Positions 1 through 6,055 of a stretch of 19,575 nucleotides of DNA are shown here, one piece after another. The first letter of the stretch is position 1. Every line of letters begins with the position of its first letter. A model generated the notes under the pieces. That model did no database searches and had not been told where the DNA came from. It was given only the letters and a program-made list of their open reading frames with translations. The stretch comes from Bacteroidales bacterium (lineage in GTDB: Bacteria > Bacteroidota > Bacteroidia > Bacteroidales > UBA932). A program made the translations under genes and the position numbers. The DNA is taken from assembly GCA_017472115.1 (NCBI GenBank), contig JAFUQW010000154.1:1-19575 (forward strand), read 5' to 3'.

Positions 1-88
1 ACTGCCCCATTGATGTGAGGTAGGCACCCCACACAGCCCACTGGATGAGATTCATCACGATGAGCCTGATTCTAATTGATTTGTTCAT
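1..88 (-). CDS. Nucleoside permease-like MFS transporter, N-terminal fragment
   Basis: The minus strand opens with ATG at 88-86 and stays open to the window edge, giving 29 residues. After a basic start (MNKSIRIRL) comes a hydrophobic stretch with WAVWGAYLTSMG. That beginning is typical of the NupG/XapB-like nucleoside:H+ symporter family of the major facilitator superfamily, common in Bacteroidota, whose first membrane helix has the pattern MNFLQFFVWGAWL. The product would be an inner-membrane importer of nucleosides. A candidate -7 box lies upstream at 174-167. The rest of the gene is outside the window, so the family call rests on the first helix only; another MFS transporter with a similar start remains possible. 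Confidence 0.7.
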   Translation of the reverse strand, partial: MNKSIRIRLIVMNLIQWAVWGAYLTSMGQ

Positions 89-130
89 ATAGTTTTGTGT
101 TAACATCATAAAGTCACGGAAGTAACAGTC

Positions 131-164
131 AGGATGACCGGCTTCAAGGAAATCAAGTCATCCT
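131..164. other. Inverted repeat in the leader of the MFS gene
   Basis: AGGATGAC at 131-138 is the exact reverse complement of GTCATCCT at 157-164, separated by 18 bases. It lies between the predicted minus-strand promoter (174-167) and the transporter start (88), so the transcript could form an 8-bp stem in its 5' leader. No U-run follows, so it does not look like a terminator. Confidence 0.4.
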
Positions 165-166
165 TA

Positions 167-174
167 CAAAGATA
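167..174 (-). promoter_or_regulatory. Bacteroidota-type -7 box for the MFS transporter gene
   Basis: The minus strand reads TATCTTTG, an exact match to TAnnTTTG. It lies about 80 bp upstream of the transporter start. I see no clear TTTG -33 box at the usual distance. Confidence 0.5.
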
Positions 175-196
175 AGAGATTTTGAGTAAAAGTTAC

Positions 197-204
197 TATC
201 TTTG
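197..204 (+). promoter_or_regulatory. Bacteroidota-type -7 box for tgt
   Basis: TATCTTTG matches TAnnTTTG exactly and ends 18 bp before the tgt start, leaving a leader of about 12 bases. A TTTG at 181-184 is closer than the usual spacing of about 20 bp, so the -33 element is unclear. The box faces away from an identical octamer on the other strand at 174-167. Confidence 0.5.
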
Positions 205-222
205 AGGGTTAAAATGTATTGA

Positions 223-1353
223 ATGAAATTCGTAAAGACACATAACGACCCTCAGTCCGCTGCGCGATGCGGAATAATCACCACTGACCACGGCCGGATA
301 GAGACCCCTATCTTCATGCCTGTCGGCACTGTGGGATCTGTCAAAGGCATATATCACAGGGATCTCAAAGACGACATAAAGGCCGAGATCATACTCGGCA
401 ACACATACCACCTCTACCTCCGTCCCGGACTTGATGTACTCAAGGCTGCCGGAGGACTTCACAAATTCGAATCATGGGACAGGCCGATCCTCACTGACAG
501 CGGCGGATTCCAGGTATTTTCCCTCAGTCCTATCCGCAAGCTTACCGAGGACGGATGCATATTCCGTTCGCACATCGACGGTTCGAAGCACATCTTCACT
601 CCCGAGAACAACATGGACACTCAGCGCATAATAGGTGCCGACATCATGATGGCCCTCGACGAATGCTGTCCGGGAGATGCCGACTACAACTATGCAAAGA
701 AGTCCCTGAAGCTGACACAGAGATGGCTGGAAAGATGCGTGAAACATTTTGATGAGACGGAACCGCTTTACGGATACTCCCAGGCTCTCTTTCCTATTGT
801 CCAGGGATGTGTATATCCGGACCTGCGCCGTGAGGCCGTCGAGCACGCGGCTGCTCTCGACCGTGAAGGATATGCGATCGGAGGACTTGCTGTCGGCGAG
901 CCTACAGAAAAGATGTACGAGATGCTCGAAGTTGTATGCCCTATCCTTCCGGAAGACAAGCCACGTTACCTGATGGGCGTGGGAACCCCTGCAAATCTGC
1001 TTGAGGGTATCGCACGCGGAGTCGATATGTTCGACTGCGTGATGCCTACCCGCAACGGACGCAACGGAATGCTCTTCACCTGGGACGGCATCATGAACAT
1101 GAAGAACAAGAAATGGGCTGACGACTTCTCACCGCTCGACCCTAAGGGAACTTCCTTTGTCGATCACGCCTACACCAAGGCATATCTCCGCCATCTTTTC
1201 GTGGCAGGAGAAATATTTGCAGGCCAGATAGCAAGCGAACATAATCTTGCATTCTATCTCGACCTCGTGCGTGAGGCACGCAAGCATATCAAGGCCGGTG
1301 ATTTCAAAGCATGGAAAGACGAAACTGTACGCAGGATAATGACCAGACTATAA
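223..1353 (+). CDS. tgt: tRNA-guanine transglycosylase (queuosine pathway)
   Basis: This enzyme exchanges the wobble guanine of GUN-anticodon tRNAs for the queuosine precursor preQ1. The 376-residue protein has the usual family length. Visible motifs are TDSGGFQ (D92, proton acceptor), DECC (146-149) and Q194 in the base pocket, GGLAVGE (220-226), and MFDCVMPTRNGRNG with the nucleophile Asp at 271. The GGLAVGE and DECC signatures are of the bacterial preQ1-using type. In the C-terminal zinc region, the three cysteines of the classical CxCxxC are replaced by G309, S311 and D314, while the fourth ligand, His340 in SEHN, is kept. The stop is 4 bp from the next gene, so the two are probably co-transcribed. 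The start fits the usual N-terminus of the family. Confidence 0.96.
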   Translation: MKFVKTHNDPQSAARCGIITTDHGRIETPIFMPVGTVGSVKGIYHRDLKDDIKAEIILGNTYHLYLRPGLDVLKAAGGLHKFESWDRPILTDSGGFQVFSLSPIRKLTEDGCIFRSHIDGSKHIFTPENNMDTQRIIGADIMMALDECCPGDADYNYAKKSLKLTQRWLERCVKHFDETEPLYGYSQALFPIVQGCVYPDLRREAVEHAAALDREGYAIGGLAVGEPTEKMYEMLEVVCPILPEDKPRYLMGVGTPANLLEGIARGVDMFDCVMPTRNGRNGMLFTWDGIMNMKNKKWADDFSPLDPKGTSFVDHAYTKAYLRHLFVAGEIFAGQIASEHNLAFYLDLVREARKHIKAGDFKAWKDETVRRIMTRL

Positions 1354-1357
1354 TAAA

Positions 1358-2449
1358 ATGGACCTGACCCCAAGAAAGATAGACCTATATATCACGAAGA
1401 AGTTCATCACGACCTTCTTCGTGGCACTGCTTCTCATCATAGGCATCGTCATAATCTTCGACATAAGCGAGAAGATAGATGATTTCGTCTCGAAGGAAGC
1501 GCCTCTGAAGGCTGTAATATTCGATTACTATCTGAACTTCGTCCCTTATTTCATGAATATGTTCAGCCCGCTGTTCGTGTTCATAACCGTAATCTTCTTC
1601 ACATCCAAGATGGCGGCCGACACAGAGATAATAGCGATTCTGTCAGGTGGAGTAAGCTTTCACAGGATGATGGTTCCATACATCTTTTCGGCTGCACTGA
1701 TCGCCATTCTGTCCTTATGCCTGAATCTGTTCATAATACCGGATGCCAACAAGACACGACTCGACTTTGAGAATCAGTATATAAAGACCAGGTACAAGAG
1801 CGTCGGAAGGAATGTGCATTATCAGATTTCTCCGGGAGAATTCGTATTTGCAGAGTCGTTCAGCTCCTGGAACAACACCGCCTACCGTTTCACTCTCGAA
1901 AAGATAGAGGACAACAAGCTGGTTTCCAAGATTTCTGCAGAGACGGCAGCCTATGACACCACAAGCGGAAGCTGGAGGCTCAAGAAATATTTCATCCGAG
2001 AGTATAATGACGACCTCACCGACAAAGTACGCAGCGGAAGGCAGCTTGACACTGTCATCGCATTGACCAACAAGGACTTCTATCTGACTGAAAAGACGGT
2101 CGAGACTCTGACATACAACGAGCTGAACAATCTGATCGAGACGCAGAAGATGAGGGGCGACGCCAACATCAAGTTCGCGCTGATGGAAAAGAACCGGCGT
2201 TTCGCCCTGCCGTTCTCTGCTTTCATCCTGACCATCATGGGAGTAGCATTGTCATCAAAGAAAAGACGTGGCGGAATCGGATGGAACATCGGTCTCGGCA
2301 TAGCCCTGGCCTTCACCTATATCCTCTTCCTTAAATTCAGCGAGATGTTCGTCCATGCCGGCGTTCTCCCTCCGTTCATAGCTCTGTGGCTGCCTAACAT
2401 AGTCTTTGCCATTATTGCCACCGTGCTCTATAGGATCGCACCGAAATAA
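1358..2449 (+). CDS. LptF/LptG (YjgP/YjgQ) family permease
   Basis: This is a membrane subunit of the ABC machine that extracts lipopolysaccharide from the inner membrane and passes it across the periplasm. The 363-residue protein has the family layout: a basic start with the RKIDLYITKKF signature, TM1 at about 15-35, TM2 at about 58-82 and TM3 at about 100-127. A periplasmic beta-rich domain follows (about 130-265), then three C-terminal helices (about 278-298, 305-328 and 335-358). A basic loop (SSKKRRGG) sits between TM4 and TM5. It starts 4 bp after the tgt stop; linkage to tgt is common in Bacteroidota. I cannot decide between LptF and LptG from one paralogue, and single-protein variants are possible. 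A strong terminator follows at about 2519-2552. Confidence 0.9.
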   Translation: MDLTPRKIDLYITKKFITTFFVALLLIIGIVIIFDISEKIDDFVSKEAPLKAVIFDYYLNFVPYFMNMFSPLFVFITVIFFTSKMAADTEIIAILSGGVSFHRMMVPYIFSAALIAILSLCLNLFIIPDANKTRLDFENQYIKTRYKSVGRNVHYQISPGEFVFAESFSSWNNTAYRFTLEKIEDNKLVSKISAETAAYDTTSGSWRLKKYFIREYNDDLTDKVRSGRQLDTVIALTNKDFYLTEKTVETLTYNELNNLIETQKMRGDANIKFALMEKNRRFALPFSAFILTIMGVALSSKKRRGGIGWNIGLGIALAFTYILFLKFSEMFVHAGVLPPFIALWLPNIVFAIIATVLYRIAPK

Positions 2450-2514
2450 TCGCGTGACACACCGTGATACACAAAACACCAACACACTAATAATCAGACA
2501 CATACGCATCACAA

Positions 2515-2556
2515 TAAAAAAGTCTCCGCAGAATCTGATCTGCGGAGACTTTCTGT
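2515..2556. terminator. Bidirectional terminator between the permease gene and dcp
   Basis: A perfect 14-bp stem pairs 2519-2532 with 2539-2552 around a 6-base loop; the core is AGTCTCCGCAGA / TCTGCGGAGACT. An A-run on the left gives a U-tract for minus-strand transcripts, and TTTCTGTTTTC follows on the plus strand. It lies between convergent genes and probably serves both. Confidence 0.9.
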
Positions 2557-2574
2557 TTTCGGCTGCCGTCCGGA

Positions 2575-4665
2575 TCATTTCACCAGACCGAGCTTCTTCA
2601 TGAGTGCCTCAGGCTGAGGATCATGACCACGGAAGTTGCGATAAAGAACGGATGCCTCTTCCGAACCGCCTTTTGAAAGGATTTCGTTACGGAATGCCGA
2701 AGCTACATCTGTGTTGAAGATTCCGTTCTCCTTGAAGAGGGAGAATGCATCAGCTTCAAGAACCTCTGCCCATTTGTATGAGTAGTAACCTGCTGAATAT
2801 CCGCCTGCGAAAATGTGGGAGAACGATGTAGAGAATGCCACACCCTCAACTGAAGGCATCACCGCATACGGAGCAAGGACCTTCTGCTCGAACTCTACAG
2901 TACCCTCAGAAGGAAGTTCAGTGAGAGAATGCCATGCCATGTCAAGATAGCCGTAGTGGAGCTGACGTACCTGAGCATACCCTGCAAGATAGTTCTTTGC
3001 TGCCACAATCTTGTCGATGAGTTCTACAGGAATAGTCTCGCCTGTCTGATAGTGCTTTGCGAACGAATTGAGATACTCAGGCTCAAATGCCCAGTTCTCC
3101 ATGATTTGTGAAGGAAGCTCCACGAAATCACGTGACACGCTTGTACCTGTGAGTGACGGATAACGTCCCTGAGCGAATATGCCGTGAAGAGCGTGTCCGA
3201 ATTCATGAAGGAGGGTCGTGAACTCGCTATGAGTAATGAGTGCCGGCGCATCACCTGACGGTTTTGTAAAATTGGTCACAATGCTGATGAAAGGTCTCTT
3301 TTCGACACCGTCCTGAATGCTCTGGCCACGGAATTCGGTCATCCACGCTCCCCCTCTCTTGCTTGCACGCGGGAAGAAGTCTGCATAGAAAAGGGCAAGA
3401 TGAGTGCCGTCTGCCTCGGTAACTTCATAAACCTTCACATCTTCGTGATAAACCGGAACATTATCCAGTTCAGTGAACTTCACGCCATAAAGACGATTGG
3501 CAAGGCTGAAAACCGCATCGATACAGTTCTCAAGACGGAAATAAGGCTTGAGCTGCTCCTCATTGAGAGCATACTCAGCCTCCTGATAACGCTCAGACCA
3601 ATATGAGAAGTCCCATGATTCAAGTCTCTTGCCCTCAAATCCGTTCTTCTTCGCATACTTATATACTGCGTCGATATCCTTCTTTGCGAATTCGAGTGAC
3701 GGCTTGAGAAGATCCATCACGAATGTGTTCACATTGCTCTTTGACTTGGCCATTCTCTCCTCGAGAGCATAATCAGCATAGGTCTCGTAACCGAGGATGT
3801 TTGCAATCCTGATACGGAGATCGACGATCTTCTTCACGATATCGGTATTGTCGAATTCACCACCGATAGCTCTGGTATTATATGCAGTCCATATCTGTCT
3901 GCGAAGCTCACGGTTCCCGCTGAACTTGAGGAAAGGACTGTAGCTTGGAGCATCGAGCGTGAAAGCCCATCCTTCGAGTCCCTTCTCTTTTGCTGTCTCC
4001 GCAGCCATCGTCTTCACATACTCAGGAAGGCCCGCAAGATCTGCCTCGTCAGTGACATGGAGCGTATATGCATTAGTAGCGGCAAGGACGTTCTTGCTGA
4101 ACTGAAGAGTTGCAAGAGAAAGCTCCTCGGACCATTTGCTGTAGAGAGCCTTGTCCTCATCGGAAAGATTGGCACCGCCACGGACAAAACTCTTGTAGTT
4201 ATCTTCAAGCAGGGTCATCTGATCCCTGTCAAGGCCAAGCGATTCCCTCTGCTCATATACAGCCTTGACTCTCTCGAAAAGCTTCTCGTTGAGGGAAACA
4301 TACATCGAGAATTCCGTAAGCATCGGTGAAATCTGCTCTGCTATCTGCTGCATTTCATCATCGGTGTCGGCTTCCATGAGATTGAAGAATATACCTGACA
4401 CCGTATTAAGAGTCTGCCCGGTATATTCCATAGCCTCGACAGTATTCCCGAATGTCGGTTCATCGGGATTGTTTACAATTGCATCGACCTCGGCCTTGGC
4501 CTCTGCAATGGCTGCCTCAAAGGCAGGTAGATAATGTGCATTCTCGATCTTGTCGAATTCCGGAGCCCCAAACGGTGCCGAAGACTCCATCAGAAGAGGA
4601 TTCTTCATATTACAGCTGGTGATAAGTGCAAGCGTTGCGCCTGCGATAAGTAATTTCTTTGTCAT
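2575..4665 (-). CDS. dcp: M3-family metallopeptidase, peptidyl-dipeptidase Dcp type, lipoprotein
   Basis: This zinc peptidase cleaves short peptides, in the Dcp subgroup by removing C-terminal dipeptides. I start it at ATG 4665 because that exposes a lipoprotein signal: MTKKLLIAGATLALITSC, with a lipobox (ITSC) and Cys18 as the lipidation site. The open frame extends 40 codons further upstream, but that part has no signal-like features and overlaps the neighbouring gene. From this start the protein has 696 residues. The catalytic motif is HEFGH at 487-491, with the third zinc ligand Glu516 in FVELPSQ, followed by the typical MENWAFEP. Placement as an envelope lipoprotein suggests peptide scavenging in the periplasm. 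It is convergent with the permease gene and 11 bp downstream of the zinc-ribbon gene. Confidence 0.9.
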   Translation of the reverse strand: MTKKLLIAGATLALITSCNMKNPLLMESSAPFGAPEFDKIENAHYLPAFEAAIAEAKAEVDAIVNNPDEPTFGNTVEAMEYTGQTLNTVSGIFFNLMEADTDDEMQQIAEQISPMLTEFSMYVSLNEKLFERVKAVYEQRESLGLDRDQMTLLEDNYKSFVRGGANLSDEDKALYSKWSEELSLATLQFSKNVLAATNAYTLHVTDEADLAGLPEYVKTMAAETAKEKGLEGWAFTLDAPSYSPFLKFSGNRELRRQIWTAYNTRAIGGEFDNTDIVKKIVDLRIRIANILGYETYADYALEERMAKSKSNVNTFVMDLLKPSLEFAKKDIDAVYKYAKKNGFEGKRLESWDFSYWSERYQEAEYALNEEQLKPYFRLENCIDAVFSLANRLYGVKFTELDNVPVYHEDVKVYEVTEADGTHLALFYADFFPRASKRGGAWMTEFRGQSIQDGVEKRPFISIVTNFTKPSGDAPALITHSEFTTLLHEFGHALHGIFAQGRYPSLTGTSVSRDFVELPSQIMENWAFEPEYLNSFAKHYQTGETIPVELIDKIVAAKNYLAGYAQVRQLHYGYLDMAWHSLTELPSEGTVEFEQKVLAPYAVMPSVEGVAFSTSFSHIFAGGYSAGYYSYKWAEVLEADAFSLFKENGIFNTDVASAFRNEILSKGGSEEASVLYRNFRGHDPQPEALMKKLGLVK

Positions 4666-4676
4666 ATATAGATGAT

Positions 4677-5066
4677 TTACTGATGTTTCATTCCTTTGAC
4701 GGGATGCAAAGGTAAGGAAACATTTTGTATTTTCGATATGGAATATATACGGCTTTCCGACATCTTGTATTTTATGTCGAAACATGCAAAATCATCATGA
4801 CGCCGTGAACGATGATAGAATGTGACGGCATCAGGCGTGAAGCCCAATGTAACCAGATCGGCAAAATCGGCCGAATCCACTCCTGTCTTAAGCAGTTCCT
4901 CCAACAGTTCATAATTTCTCTGCAGAAGAGACAGCACCTTGCGACGGTATGCCCTGCCTTCCTTGAGCTTGCTGTTGTAGTGACGGTTTCTGCAGTCGTC
5001 ACAACAGAATTTCTTGTCAGTACGCCCATATTTTATCTTGTCTCCGCATTCAAGACATACAGGCAT
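4677..5066 (-). CDS. Small zinc-ribbon protein, conserved in Bacteroidota, function unknown
   Basis: With the start at ATG 5066 the product has 129 residues. It begins MPVCLECG and carries a four-cysteine zinc ribbon: C4xxC7, then C22xxC25 in DKKFCCDDC, followed by a basic segment (RNRHYNSKLKEGRAYRRK). The rest (about 40-129) has a helical part and a beta-rich tail. As I recall, Bacteroidota hypothetical proteins with MxCxECGxxLxGRxDKKFCxxxCR starts share this layout. The open frame runs up to 5174, and an in-frame ATG lies at 5093, but the cysteine ribbon normally sits at the very N-terminus, so I prefer 5066. AAAGGAG lies immediately upstream, unusually close for a ribosome site. No enzymatic motif is visible. 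A nucleic-acid or protein binding role is only a guess from the ribbon. Confidence 0.75.
   Translation of the reverse strand: MPVCLECGDKIKYGRTDKKFCCDDCRNRHYNSKLKEGRAYRRKVLSLLQRNYELLEELLKTGVDSADFADLVTLGFTPDAVTFYHRSRRHDDFACFDIKYKMSESRIYSISKIQNVSLPLHPVKGMKHQ
4707..4714 (-). promoter_or_regulatory. Candidate -7 box for dcp inside the upstream gene
   Basis: The minus strand reads TACCTTTG, matching TAnnTTTG, about 42 bp before the dcp start. It lies within the last codons of the zinc-ribbon gene. No clear TTTG -33 box is visible. Confidence 0.45.
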
Positions 5067-5109
5067 GCTCCTTTCCCATCTTTTATAATCCATACCTATT
5101 ATATAACTT

Positions 5110-5175
5110 AAGTTTCGCAAGCAATAAGTTGTTGATGACTTGAAGGTTGGTGGGGGTTGCGAAACTTTCCCCACC
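5110..5175. repeat. Nested, mutually exclusive inverted repeats
   Basis: AAGTTTCGCAA at 5110-5120 is the exact reverse complement of TTGCGAAACTT at 5157-5167, an 11-bp arm pair spaced by 36 bp. A second perfect pair, GGTGGGG (5149-5155) and CCCCACC (5169-5175), brackets the right arm of the first, so both structures cannot form fully at once. The element lies in the divergent gap between the zinc-ribbon gene and ssb. Confidence 0.65.
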
Positions 5176-5198
5176 CACTTTCTTTGTTTACGTTACCT

Positions 5199-5250
5199 AT
5201 CCCCTAAATCCACTTTCTCGGAAAGGGGACTTACTATCGGCCAAATGGCC
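5199..5250. repeat. Bacteroidota-type intergenic repeat (CCCCT...AGGGG) and adjacent palindrome
   Basis: CCCCTAAATCC begins at 5201 and is answered by AGGGGACTTA from 5224, giving an imperfect dyad. A clean GGCC-AAAT-GGCC palindrome follows at 5239-5250. As I recall, dispersed CCCCTAAATCCCCT...AGGGGACTT sequences are common between genes in Bacteroidota and, when translated, give spurious PLNPLS-like peptides. No coding function is likely. Confidence 0.5.
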
Positions 5251-5473
5251 TCTAAAACATGGTCGTTGCTGCAAATATGAGGTCATCAGCTTTCAGAAAC
5301 AAGAGAGCGGAAAAGGTTTTTCTCTTTTTTACAGAAACTATTTATCTTTTTTACAATCCTGCCGACATTAAAAAAAATCTTCATCAGCATAAAATCTTTT
5401 TTAGGGTCTGCAAAAAAAGTTCAAAAAGTATAAAAAACAGAAAAAACAAGGTCCAGAACGGCTTGAAACAGTG
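5251..5473. other. AT-rich non-coding stretch upstream of ssb
   Basis: This stretch is rich in A and T runs, especially 5370-5450. Its short open frames have low-complexity, lysine-rich translations without recognisable motifs. I see no gene, tRNA or clear RNA structure. It probably holds upstream sequences for the divergent zinc-ribbon and ssb promoters. Confidence 0.5.
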
Positions 5474-5501
5474 TTTGATGTTGAAAAATTGCCTTACTTT
5501 G
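5474..5501 (+). promoter_or_regulatory. Promoter of ssb
   Basis: TTTG at 5474-5477 is followed after 16 bp by TTACTTTG (5494-5501), a near match to the TAnnTTTG -7 box. The spacing is slightly short. Transcription would begin near 5508, giving a leader of about 60 bases before the coding sequence. Confidence 0.5.
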
Positions 5502-5570
5502 CCATCGACCTACAGAGCGCGCATAAGATGTGGGGACGACATGTTTAACTGAAAAATGAGAGATTATCTT

Positions 5571-5912
5571 ATGGAACACATCAACAGGATCGAACTGAAA
5601 GGCCGTGTCGGCATGGTTCGCAACAACACTCACAACGACAACAAGGTGGCAAACTTCACGATGGTCACAGAATTATTGTACAAGAACAGGAGCGGAGAAG
5701 CTCTGTCAGAGACCACATGGTTCAATGTCGTGGCATGGGAAGGTAAGGATATCACCGGCATTGACAAGATCGAAAAAGGAACGGCGGTGCATGTAGTCGG
5801 AAGAATGAGGACGATAAAATACACCAATGCCGACGGCATCGAGAAGCAATTCTATGAGGTGCTGGCATCAAGGCTTAAAATAGTTGAAGAATCGGAAGAC
5901 TGCGTACTTTAG
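5571..5912 (+). CDS. ssb: Single-stranded DNA-binding protein, short form
   Basis: This OB-fold protein coats single-stranded DNA during replication, repair and recombination. I prefer ATG 5571 because the product then starts MEHINRIELKGRVG, the usual beginning of Bacteroidota SSBs; an in-frame ATG at 5556 would add MRDYL. The OB-fold strands are visible, including NRIELKGRVG, VANFTMVTE, TTWFNVVAW, KGTAVHVVGRMRT and KQFYEVLASRLKIV. At 113 residues it is much shorter than E. coli SSB (178). It lacks the long flexible tail and the terminal DDDIPF-type peptide that recruits partner proteins, ending in EESEDCVL instead. It is monocistronic by position. The genome may carry a second, longer SSB elsewhere. 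Confidence 0.9.
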   Translation: MEHINRIELKGRVGMVRNNTHNDNKVANFTMVTELLYKNRSGEALSETTWFNVVAWEGKDITGIDKIEKGTAVHVVGRMRTIKYTNADGIEKQFYEVLASRLKIVEESEDCVL

Positions 5913-5995
5913 AAACTGTCTGATCTTTCCGGAAAATCATTTTTGAAAAGGCTGGTTTCTAATTCTCAGTTTTTGACCCAAAATACGTCTTTTTG

Positions 5996-6026
5996 TTGCA
6001 AATGGTAGAAAAATGAGGTATCTTCG
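5996..6026 (+). promoter_or_regulatory. Promoter of pflB-pflA
   Basis: TTG at 5996-5998 (part of a TTTTGTTG run) is followed by 20 bp and then TATCTTCG (6019-6026), one base off the TAnnTTTG -7 box. This spacing is what Bacteroidota promoters show. Transcription should begin near 6032, leaving a leader of about 24 bases before pflB. Confidence 0.55.
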
Positions 6027-6032
6027 CGGCCA

Positions 6033-6045
6033 AATTTGACAAATT
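6033..6045. promoter_or_regulatory. 13-bp palindrome at the pfl transcription start
   Basis: AATTTG-A-CAAATT is a perfect 13-base dyad lying directly at the expected transcription start and ending 10 bp before pflB. It could be an operator, but AT-rich palindromes also arise by chance. Confidence 0.3.
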
Positions 6046-6055
6046 ATAAAGATCT

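Noticed and set aside
5147..5552. Two small plus-strand frames upstream of ssb
   Set aside because: They translate repeats and A-rich sequence (PLNPLSRKGD, then lysine-rich runs), with no motif and no suitable start context.
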